7,626 bases of DNA from Actinomycetes bacterium (GTDB taxonomy: Bacteria; Actinomycetota; Thermoleophilia; Gaiellales; Gaiellaceae): the NCBI GenBank assembly GCA_025350775.1, contig JANXXF010000083.1, positions 1-7,626 of the forward strand, read 5' to 3'. The notes under the pieces were generated by a model that saw only the letters and a program-made list of their open reading frames with translations, made no database searches and was not told where the DNA came from. Position numbers and translations under genes: made by a program. Positions 1-5,958 of this stretch are shown here, piece by piece. Numbering within the stretch: position 1 is the first letter of the stretch; every line of letters starts with the position of its first letter.

Positions 1-253
1 TCTTGTAGAGCTCGTTTCAGAATGAGCGTCGTCCGCAGATCGCTCGGATCGCCCTTCGGCCCAGAGCCCGGCCGCGGTGCGTCCGTGCTGTGGGCCTGCG
101 GCGACCTGAAGCCCGCCCTGCGAGCGGCCTCCAGGGCTTCGCGGCTGGGCCGCCGCAGGCCCACAGCACGGACGCACCGCGGCCGGGCTCTGGGCCGAAG
201 GGCGATCCGAGCGATCTGCGGACGACGCTCATTCTGAAACGAGCTCTACAAGA
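1..253. repeat. Perfect 103-bp inverted repeat (foldback) with 47-bp spacer
   Basis: I aligned bases 1-103 block by block against the reverse complement of 151-253 and found no mismatch. The first break is base 104 against 150. The spacer 104-150 holds a smaller inverted repeat, GAAGCCC (108-114) with GGGCTTC (134-140), and a competing one, GCCCTG (115-120) with CAGGGC (132-137). The outer ends of the arms (TCTTGTAGAG at the left) are less GC-rich than the inner parts. No T-run follows the stem in either direction, so it is not a standard intrinsic terminator. It lies downstream of hyuB, so a read-through hyuAB transcript would form a very long RNA hairpin. Because the left arm starts at base 1, I cannot see whether the pairing continues or whether a target duplication exists. 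It could be a miniature inverted-repeat element, a recent inverted duplication, or an amplification/assembly foldback. The repeat itself is certain; its nature is not. Confidence 0.95.
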
Positions 254-298
254 CATGCCTGGTTCGCTCCTGTCGTGTTCCGGGTACGGGCGGGGCCG
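254..298. other. Short spacer between foldback and hyuB stop, no gene
   Basis: These 45 bases separate the outer end of the right arm from the hyuB stop codon. I see no T-rich tail, no convincing terminator hairpin and no coding signal. On the minus strand an AGGAG stands 10 nt before an ATG (256-254), but the frame it opens is only a product of the palindrome. Confidence 0.6.
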
Positions 299-2269
299 CT
301 AGCCCCAGTGCGGGACTGCGCGGCGGTTGATCATCGCGCGAAACGTCTCGGTCGTCTGTGGGAACAGCTCGCCCGTGCCCCAGTCGAGGATCACGGCGTA
401 GCGGCGGACGGTGTCCATCACGTCGAGCTCGCCGGCCCGGTAGCGCTCCGCCACCGCTGCCGCGTCCTCGAGGAGCCACCCGCGCCGCGCCGCGCGGATG
501 CGCGCCCGCTCGGTCACGGTCGCCGCCTCGTCGACCTCGTACAGCGCAAGGTCGGCGTCGACCGTGCGGATGGCGACGCCGTAGTCCCTGAGCGCCCGCT
601 CGATCGAGACGTAGTCGTCGGCGACGTCCTCCTTGACCGCGTCGGGGTCGCGCAGGAGCGGGTCGCCGTAGCCGCCGCCGCCGGCGGACGGCCGCGTAAA
701 CACGTCGCCCTCGACGAGGTCGACGTTCGAGAAGACCGCGCCCAGAAACGTGCCGTTCAGCCACACCCCGTGCGGGATCGACGGCAGCCCCCCGTCGAGG
801 CCCCACACCACCGAGCGCGCGCGGTCGCACGCGTACGAGATGACCGACTGCTCGGCCTTCGTCACGGTGCCGCCCTTCTGGACGCCGCAGCCGCCGCGGA
901 AGCGGCCGGGCCCGCCGGAGTCACGGAGGATCGAGTGCTCGGAGGTGATCACCGGCGACAGGCGCTCCTGGCCCTCGGCCGGCTGTACCGCGAGCCCGAC
1001 GCCGAACACCGGCGAGGTGCAGTTTGTGCCGTCGCGGCCGTTGCGGCCGCCCCAGCCGCCGGCCATCCAGTCGTACCACATGAAGTACGGCCGCTCGGCC
1101 GTGCGCGCGTCGCGCCCGCCTACCAGCAGGTACTCGAGGTTGAACGAGCAGGCCAGCGCCCGCTCGGGCTTGATCGTCGACCACAGCTCGAAGATCGAGT
1201 TCATGATCTTCTCGTGTGGGCCGGCGCAGAAGCCCGTCACCGCGGTCGGCCAGGCGGCGTTCACGACGGAGCCGACCGGCCCGAGCTCGACCTGGACGGC
1301 CCGGTAGAAGCCGGCGTTGAGCGGCACGTCCGGGAAGAAGGTCTTGGTGCCGGCGATGACGGCCGAGAAGGCCGACCCGAACGCAGCGTTGAGAAAGGTG
1401 CCGACCGATTTGTGCGACCCGCTCAGGTCGTAGGTGAGCTGGTCACCCGCGATCGTCATCTTCACCTTGATCGGGACGAGCCCCTCGCCCTCGGCGGGGT
1501 CGTAGTCGATGTAGTCCTCGGTCTGCCAGACGCCGTCCGGGAGGTCGGCGATGCGCTGACGGGTGAGGCGCTCGACGTAGTCCTGCACCTCGCGGAACGC
1601 CGTCTGCACCGTGTCCTTGCCGTACTTGTCGACGAGGCGCAGGATCTCGCGCTCGCACACGCGGGTCGCCTCGGCCTGGGCGTGCAGGTCGCCGATGATG
1701 TCGGCGGGGGCGCGCGTGTTCGAGGCGATCATCCTGACGATGTCGCCCAGGTAGCGCCCCTTGTCCCAGATGCGGATCGGGGTGATGCGCAGCCCCTCGC
1801 CGAAGTGGTCGCGCGCCGTGATGTCGAACGAGCCGGGGACGCTGCCGCCCATGTCGGCCCAGTGCCCGCACGACTGCGAGTAGGCGATGATCTCGCCGTC
1901 GGCGAAGATCGGCCGTACCAGGCGCGCGTCGTTGAAGTGCGTGCCGCCCGCGTAGGGGTCGTTGACGAGGAAGACGTCGCCGGGATGGATGTCGCCCGCG
2001 AACTCGTCGATCACGGCCTTCGCCGTGTAGTGCAGCGTGCCGACGTGGACGGCGATGTCCTGGTTGCCCTGCATGATCGTCGCGCCCGTCTCGTCGCACA
2101 GCGCCGACGAGAAGTCGCGGGCGTAGATGACGAACGAGTGGCAGGTGCGGAGGATCTGCTCGCCCATCTGGTCGACAGCGTTGATGAACGCGTTCTTCAA
2201 TACCTCGAAGGTGACGGGGTCGAGCGAGGTGACGCGGCCGGCGGCTGGCGTCGGCGTCGGGGTGCTCAC
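299..2269 (-). CDS. hyuB: Hydantoinase B / oxoprolinase family subunit (HyuB-like)
   Basis: A 656-residue protein read from a GTG start whose GTGA overlaps the hyuA stop. GGAGG lies 7 nt upstream, which decides this start over an in-frame GTG 39 nt earlier inside hyuA. Family signatures run in order: NDPYAGGTHFND (103-114), GHWADMGG (135-142) followed by PGS, DLSGS (281-285), GGWGGRNGRDGTN (404-416), SGGPGRFRGGCG (451-462) and GGGGYGDP (530-537). H111, D114 and H136 sit at the spacing I recall for the metal ligands of the acetone carboxylase alpha subunit; that match is from memory. About 120 residues follow GGGGYGDP and include RRYAVILDWGTGELFP (622-637). This makes the protein longer than many HyuB proteins of roughly 520-590 residues. 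It should act in the cytoplasm with HyuA on a cyclic amide such as an N-methylhydantoin or 5-oxoproline, or less likely in ketone carboxylation. No small gamma-subunit gene is visible, which argues against acetone carboxylase. Substrate unknown; family assignment secure. Confidence 0.93.
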   Translation of the reverse strand: MSTPTPTPAAGRVTSLDPVTFEVLKNAFINAVDQMGEQILRTCHSFVIYARDFSSALCDETGATIMQGNQDIAVHVGTLHYTAKAVIDEFAGDIHPGDVFLVNDPYAGGTHFNDARLVRPIFADGEIIAYSQSCGHWADMGGSVPGSFDITARDHFGEGLRITPIRIWDKGRYLGDIVRMIASNTRAPADIIGDLHAQAEATRVCEREILRLVDKYGKDTVQTAFREVQDYVERLTRQRIADLPDGVWQTEDYIDYDPAEGEGLVPIKVKMTIAGDQLTYDLSGSHKSVGTFLNAAFGSAFSAVIAGTKTFFPDVPLNAGFYRAVQVELGPVGSVVNAAWPTAVTGFCAGPHEKIMNSIFELWSTIKPERALACSFNLEYLLVGGRDARTAERPYFMWYDWMAGGWGGRNGRDGTNCTSPVFGVGLAVQPAEGQERLSPVITSEHSILRDSGGPGRFRGGCGVQKGGTVTKAEQSVISYACDRARSVVWGLDGGLPSIPHGVWLNGTFLGAVFSNVDLVEGDVFTRPSAGGGGYGDPLLRDPDAVKEDVADDYVSIERALRDYGVAIRTVDADLALYEVDEAATVTERARIRAARRGWLLEDAAAVAERYRAGELDVMDTVRRYAVILDWGTGELFPQTTETFRAMINRRAVPHWG

Positions 2270-4305
2270 TTGGCTGCCTCCAGGTCGTGCATGCGGATGT
2301 TGAGCCACTCGTCCACCTCGGCGCGCCAGCCGGGCGGCACGACGACGGTGGAGTCGAGCTGCTCGACGATCGCCGGGCCGTGAATCGTCGTGCCGGCGGC
2401 GATCGTGGGCCGGTCATAGACGGGAGTCGGGAGCGCGTCGCCGGAGCTGTCGAACCACACCGGCCGCGTCGTGCGCGGAACGGGCGCGGCGCCGGTGGCG
2501 GGGTGGCGTTGGAACTCGGGCTTCGGGGTGACGCCGAGGGCGCGCACGTTGAGCCGGTAGATCTCGACGGCGGCGCCGTCGCGCCGGTAGCTGTACTCGC
2601 GCTCGTGCTCGGCGTGGAAGCGGGCGACGGCGACGTCGAGGTCGAGCGGTGCGGCGGCGGAGACGCCGAGCGACCGCCACTGGCCGAGGTAACGCATGTC
2701 GATGACGCGCTCGAGCTGCCGTTGCGCCGGCGGCACGCCCTCGTCGGCGAGCAGCTCGTGGGCCTCGGCCTCGAGCTTTGCGAAAGCCGTCTCGATGGCG
2801 ACGGAGTCAGCCGTGGCGACGTTCGTCAGGAACATCTCCGAGAGGTCGTGCTTGATGTCCACCAGCAGGCAGCCGAGCGCCGAGGTGATGCCGGGGTTGG
2901 GCGGCACGAGCACCGTCGGGATCGCCAGCTCGCGCGCGATGTCGGCGCCGTGCAGCGCGCCGGCCCCGCCGAACGCGACGAGGGCGAACTCGCGCGGGTC
3001 GTAGCCGCGGCGGATCGAGATCAGGCGCACGGCGTCGGCCATGTTCGCGTTGGCAACCCGGATGATCGCGCGGGCGGCCTCGATCGTGCCCATCCCCAGC
3101 TGCGCGCCGAACGCCGCCACCGAGCGTTCGGCCGCGTCGCGGTCGAGCGTCATCGCCCCGCCGATCAGGGAGTCGCCGAGGCGCCCCAGCACGACGTTGG
3201 CGTCGGTGTTGGTGGCCTGGTCGTTGCCACGGCGGTAGCAGGCGGGGCCGGGGTCGGCGCCGGCCGACTGCGGGCCGTTGCGCAGCGACCCGGCCGGGTC
3301 GATCCAGGCCAGCGAGCCGCCGCCCGCGCCGATCGTCAGCACCTCGATCGAGGGGAAGCAGATCGGGTAGCCGTACTCGACGATCCACTCCTTGGTGGTG
3401 CGCTCAACGCCCTGGTAGGCGAGCGAGATGTCGGTGCTCGTGCCGCCCATGTCGAGGCCGATCGCGTTCGGGTAGCCGCAGAGCACGCCGATCCAGCGGC
3501 TGGCGATGGCGCCCGCGGCGATGCCGGACGAGGCCAGGCGCACGGCGAGCTTCTCGGCTGCCTGTGGCGTCATCACGCCGCCGCCCGAGTGGAACAGCAG
3601 GACGTCGCCCTCGTAGCCGCCGGCCGTGAGCTCCGACTGGAGACGGCGGGCGTAGCCGCCGATGATCGGCGAGAGCACGGCGTTGGCGACGGTCGTCGAG
3701 AAACGCTCGTGCTCGAAGATCTCGGGCAGGACCTCGCTCGAGGCGGAGATCGCGACCCCCGGCAGCTCCTCCTCCAGGATCTCTTTCATGCGCCGCTCGT
3801 TCGCGGGGTTCGCATAGGAGTTCATGAAGCAGACGGCGACGGCCTCGACGGCACGCTTGCGCAGGATCGCGGCGATGCGGCGCGCCTCGGCCTCGTCGAG
3901 CGGCTCGAGCACATTGCCCTCGAAGTCGATGCGCTCCGGCACCTCGAAGCGGTCACGGCGGCGGATATACGGCGGCGCCACGTCCTTGTAGGCGTCCCAC
4001 AGGTCGTCCTTGGTGCCGCGGCGGATCTCGATGATGTCGCGGAAGCCCTTCGTCGCGATCAGCGCGGCCGACGGCAGGTTGCGGGTGATCAGCGCGTTGG
4101 TGGCGACGGTGGTGCCGTGCGAGAAGAGCACGACGTCCCTCAGGTCGACGCCCGCCGCGTTGCACACGCCGTCAACGATCGCCCTGATCGGATCGCGGGG
4201 GGTGGACGGCACCTTGGCGACCGACATCGTCCCGGTCTCCTCGTTCATCACGCAGATGTCGGTGAAGGTGCCCCCGACATCGACTGCGACTCGCAGCTTC
4301 GCCAC
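2266..4305 (-). CDS. hyuA: Hydantoinase A / oxoprolinase family ATP-dependent subunit (HyuA-like)
   Basis: A 679-residue, full-length HyuA-type protein with a GTG start preceded by a strong AAGGAGG 9 nt upstream. Visible motifs: VDVGGTFTD (8-16), the first phosphate-binding loop of the ASKHA-like fold; SHGTTVATNAL (62-72); GLDMGGTSTD (283-292), a second phosphate-type loop; GAGGGSLAWID (326-336); GPQSAGADPGPACY (344-357); VAFGGAGALHG (443-453); PPNPGITSALGCL (468-480); and a C-terminal GPAIVEQLDSTVVVPPGW block (643-660). In this superfamily the A subunit binds ATP and phosphorylates or activates the substrate, which the B subunit then processes. It is the first gene of a two-gene operon with hyuB, overlapping it by 4 nt, so the subunits are probably made in equal amounts by translational coupling. 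The motif order is typical and nothing looks broken. Whether the substrate is a hydantoin, 5-oxoproline, a lactam or a ketone cannot be read from the sequence. There is no permease or regulator gene beside the pair in this window. Confidence 0.94.
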   Translation of the reverse strand: MAKLRVAVDVGGTFTDICVMNEETGTMSVAKVPSTPRDPIRAIVDGVCNAAGVDLRDVVLFSHGTTVATNALITRNLPSAALIATKGFRDIIEIRRGTKDDLWDAYKDVAPPYIRRRDRFEVPERIDFEGNVLEPLDEAEARRIAAILRKRAVEAVAVCFMNSYANPANERRMKEILEEELPGVAISASSEVLPEIFEHERFSTTVANAVLSPIIGGYARRLQSELTAGGYEGDVLLFHSGGGVMTPQAAEKLAVRLASSGIAAGAIASRWIGVLCGYPNAIGLDMGGTSTDISLAYQGVERTTKEWIVEYGYPICFPSIEVLTIGAGGGSLAWIDPAGSLRNGPQSAGADPGPACYRRGNDQATNTDANVVLGRLGDSLIGGAMTLDRDAAERSVAAFGAQLGMGTIEAARAIIRVANANMADAVRLISIRRGYDPREFALVAFGGAGALHGADIARELAIPTVLVPPNPGITSALGCLLVDIKHDLSEMFLTNVATADSVAIETAFAKLEAEAHELLADEGVPPAQRQLERVIDMRYLGQWRSLGVSAAAPLDLDVAVARFHAEHEREYSYRRDGAAVEIYRLNVRALGVTPKPEFQRHPATGAAPVPRTTRPVWFDSSGDALPTPVYDRPTIAAGTTIHGPAIVEQLDSTVVVPPGWRAEVDEWLNIRMHDLEAAK
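2277..2281 (-). promoter_or_regulatory. Shine-Dalgarno of hyuB
   Basis: GGAGG on the minus strand, inside the last codons of hyuA, ends 7 nt before the GTG at 2269-2267. It fixes the hyuB start at the GTGA overlap rather than at the upstream in-frame GTG (2308). Confidence 0.8.
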
Positions 4306-4314
4306 TCCGTCACT

Positions 4315-4321
4315 CCTCCTT
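4315..4321 (-). promoter_or_regulatory. Shine-Dalgarno of hyuA
   Basis: AAGGAGG on the minus strand, 9 nt before the GTG start at 4305-4303. It is a near-perfect anti-16S match and indicates that hyuA is translated from a message with a leader, unlike the aminopeptidase on the other side of the same intergenic region. Confidence 0.85.
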
Positions 4322-4345
4322 CAGCCTCGCGCGCTCGACGGCCTG

Positions 4346-4351
4346 AGGGTA
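4346..4351 (-). promoter_or_regulatory. Candidate -10 box of the hyuAB operon
   Basis: TACCCT on the minus strand fits the TANNNT pattern and would place the transcript start near 4339, giving a leader of about 34 nt that contains the strong Shine-Dalgarno. No good -35 is seen at 16-19 nt; a TTGGCG (4380-4375) is 23 nt away, too far for a normal spacer. Tentative. Confidence 0.3.
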
Positions 4352-4454
4352 CCGCCTGCCGCACGTCGCGGTTGCGCCAACTGCGGCGGTGCCGTCGACG
4401 CGCTCGCCGGGAGCGCTCGTCACCTCACGCTCGAACCTGCGGCCGGCGCACGAG

Positions 4455-4460
4455 TAGGCT
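4455..4460 (+). promoter_or_regulatory. Candidate -10 box for a leaderless aminopeptidase transcript
   Basis: TAGGCT matches the actinobacterial TANNNT -10 pattern and ends 6 nt before the GTG at 4467, so transcription would begin at or next to the start codon. A weak -35-like TCGAAC lies at 4431-4436 with an 18-nt spacer. A poor Shine-Dalgarno reading (AGTAGG, 4453-4458) overlaps the same bases and is the alternative explanation. Confidence 0.5.
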
Positions 4461-4466
4461 TTGCCC

Positions 4467-5945
4467 GTGGAGATCCTCCAGAGCGCCGTGCTACCCGCGC
4501 AGGTCGACGCCGATCTGCTCGTCCTCCTCGCCGCCGGGCCGACTCCCGTTCTGGAGCTCGACTCGGCGCTCGGCGGTCGCCTCGGGCGGCTCATCGGCAG
4601 CGAGGAGCTGAAGACCGACCGGGGCCAGTCGCTCCTGCTCCACCTCGCCGGTGAGATCACGGCCCCGCGCCTGATCGTCGTCGGCATCGGGGCGGGGGTG
4701 GACGTCGACGCCGAGGCGTTGCGCACGGCGGGAGCCGAGGCTGCGCGCGCCGGAGCGGGTGTCGGCGGCACGATCGCCTTCGCCCTCGATCCGTCTCTCC
4801 CGCTCGGGCTCGCCGACCAGGCGGCTGCGCTCGCGGAAGGAATCGTGCTCGCCACGTTCGACAGCGCGCGCTGGAAGTCCCGCAAGCAGGAGTCGCGGCC
4901 GTTCACGCGGCTGCTGCTGCTCGGGGGCAACGATGCGGCCGTCGCCGCCGCGGGTCGCTCGACGACGATCGCCGGCTGGGTCAACACGGCAAGGCTGCTC
5001 GTCGCGGCGCCGCCGAACGAGTTCACACCGGCAGCTGTCGCCGACGAGGCGCGGGGCATCGCCGAGCGGCTCGCCGACGTGAGCGTCGCTGTCCTCGAGC
5101 CTGACGAGCTGGCCGCGCAGGGCTTCGGCGGGATCGCCGCCGTGGGCGGCGCGGCGGCCAACGGGCCTCGTCTGGTGACGCTGCACTACCGGCCGCAGGC
5201 AGCGAAGACGGGGATTCGCCTCGGGCTCGTCGGCAAGGCGGTGACGTTCGATTCGGGCGGCTACTTCCTCAAGCCGTCGGCGTCGATCGGTGTCGAGAAG
5301 GCGGACATGGCCGGCGGTGCAGCAGTGCTCGCGGCACTGGGCGCGATCGCCGAGCTCCGGCTGCCGCTCGAGGTGATTGCTGTTATCCCGGCGGCCGAGA
5401 ACGCTCTCGGCGCGGGCGCATATCGTCCCGGCGACATCCTGACCATGGCCTCGGGCAGGACGGTCGAGATCTCGAACCCCGACGCCGAGGGCCGCCTGCT
5501 CCTGGCCGATGCCCTCACGCACGTGCAGCGCCTCGGCGCGACGCACCTCGTCGACGTCGCGACACTCACCGGGGCAGTGATCCAGGCGCTCGGCGACTAC
5601 TACGCAGGCGTGTTCGCGAACGACGACAGCTGGCGCGACGCGATCATCGCCGCCGGTGAGACGTCGGGCGATCGGGCCTGGCCGCTGCCGCTCGACCCGC
5701 GCTACCGCTCGATGGTCGAGTCGCAGCTCGCCGACCTGCGCAACAGCCCGGCCGGCAGCACACGCGCAGTTCTCCTCTACTCGGCCTACTTCATCCGTGA
5801 GTTCGCCGGCGACGGGCCGTGGGCGCACATCGACATCGCCGGGATGCGCCTGCTCACGGAGGCGCGCGGCTACTACCGGCCGGGGCCGACCGGCTACGGC
5901 GTGCGTCTGCTCGTCGAGCTGGCGACGCGGCTCAGCGGCGCGTAG
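4467..5945 (+). CDS. pepA: Leucyl aminopeptidase, peptidase family M17
   Basis: A 492-residue cytosolic dinuclear-metal exopeptidase that removes N-terminal residues from peptides, close in length to E. coli PepA (about 500). The N-terminal macro-like M17 domain covers roughly residues 1-150 and the catalytic domain roughly 170-492. By alignment to bovine lens enzyme numbering from memory, all ligands are present: K257 and D262 in GKAVTFDSGG, catalytic K269, D280 in EKADMAGGAA, D339 and E341 in NPDAEGRLLLADAL, and catalytic R343. The C-terminus keeps HIDIAG and GPTGYGVRLL. Oddities: the signature NTDAEGR reads NPDAEGR, the usual GKG(I/V)TFDSGG reads GKAVTFDSGG, and GATG reads GPTG, so this is a somewhat divergent M17 member that should still be active. 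GTG at 4467 is chosen over the in-frame TTG at 4461 because a -10-like box ends 6 nt before it. It stands alone, divergent from hyuAB and convergent with the ABC operon. Such enzymes commonly hexamerise; this is family knowledge. Confidence 0.95.
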   Translation: MEILQSAVLPAQVDADLLVLLAAGPTPVLELDSALGGRLGRLIGSEELKTDRGQSLLLHLAGEITAPRLIVVGIGAGVDVDAEALRTAGAEAARAGAGVGGTIAFALDPSLPLGLADQAAALAEGIVLATFDSARWKSRKQESRPFTRLLLLGGNDAAVAAAGRSTTIAGWVNTARLLVAAPPNEFTPAAVADEARGIAERLADVSVAVLEPDELAAQGFGGIAAVGGAAANGPRLVTLHYRPQAAKTGIRLGLVGKAVTFDSGGYFLKPSASIGVEKADMAGGAAVLAALGAIAELRLPLEVIAVIPAAENALGAGAYRPGDILTMASGRTVEISNPDAEGRLLLADALTHVQRLGATHLVDVATLTGAVIQALGDYYAGVFANDDSWRDAIIAAGETSGDRAWPLPLDPRYRSMVESQLADLRNSPAGSTRAVLLYSAYFIREFAGDGPWAHIDIAGMRLLTEARGYYRPGPTGYGVRLLVELATRLSGA

Positions 5946-5958
5946 GTAGAGGGGCCGC
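5946..5958. other. 13-bp gap between convergent genes
   Basis: The aminopeptidase TAG (5943-5945) and the permease TAA (5961-5959, minus strand) are only 13 bases apart. There is no room for two independent terminators, so either transcripts overlap at their 3' ends or termination occurs inside the opposite gene or by Rho. The only hairpin spanning the gap, AGCGGC (5934-5939) with GCCGCT (5954-5959), has a 14-nt loop and no T-tract. Confidence 0.7.

Larger units (their letters stand above)
4306..4466. other. Divergent intergenic region between hyuA and the aminopeptidase gene
   Basis: These 161 bases carry the control signals for both divergent units. Besides the boxes listed separately they hold three inverted repeats: TCGACGGC (4335-4342) with GCCGTCGA (4391-4398); GGTACCGCC (4348-4356) with GGCGGTGCC (4385-4393, one G-T pair); and GCGCTC (4400-4405) with GAGCGC (4411-4416). 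Any could be an operator, but inverted repeats of this size also arise by chance in DNA this rich in GC. No small gene is seen. Confidence 0.6.

Noticed and set aside
1..253. Foldback as an intrinsic terminator, tRNA, attachment site or CRISPR unit
   Set aside because: No T-run, no cloverleaf or conserved tRNA bases, no direct-repeat/spacer periodicity and no integrase nearby. The observation is kept only as an inverted repeat of unknown nature.
17..256. Small minus-strand open frame with AGGAG before its ATG, directly after hyuB
   Set aside because: It spans the whole palindrome, so both halves of its translation are dictated by the foldback. Its first codons (TCT, TGT, AGA, GCT, CGT) are unlike the neighbouring genes.
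2267..2308. Upstream in-frame GTG (2308) as the hyuB start
   Set aside because: It would overlap hyuA by 43 nt and add 13 residues unlike the family N-terminus. The GTG at 2269 has GGAGG at proper spacing and the GTGA overlap.
275..2383. Long plus-strand open frame (about 700 codons) opposite hyuB
   Set aside because: It is the antisense shadow of hyuB, kept open by G/C-rich third positions. Its translation is low-complexity and rich in R, D, V, A and H, with no family motif.
4461..4466. TTG at 4461 as the aminopeptidase start
   Set aside because: It directly abuts the TAGGCT box with no ribosome site. GTG at 4467 fits a leaderless start better, though the two differ by only two residues.
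2287..4611. Long plus-strand open frame (about 770 codons) opposite hyuA
   Set aside because: Same cause: an antisense shadow of a motif-complete gene. It also runs through the divergent promoter into the aminopeptidase gene.
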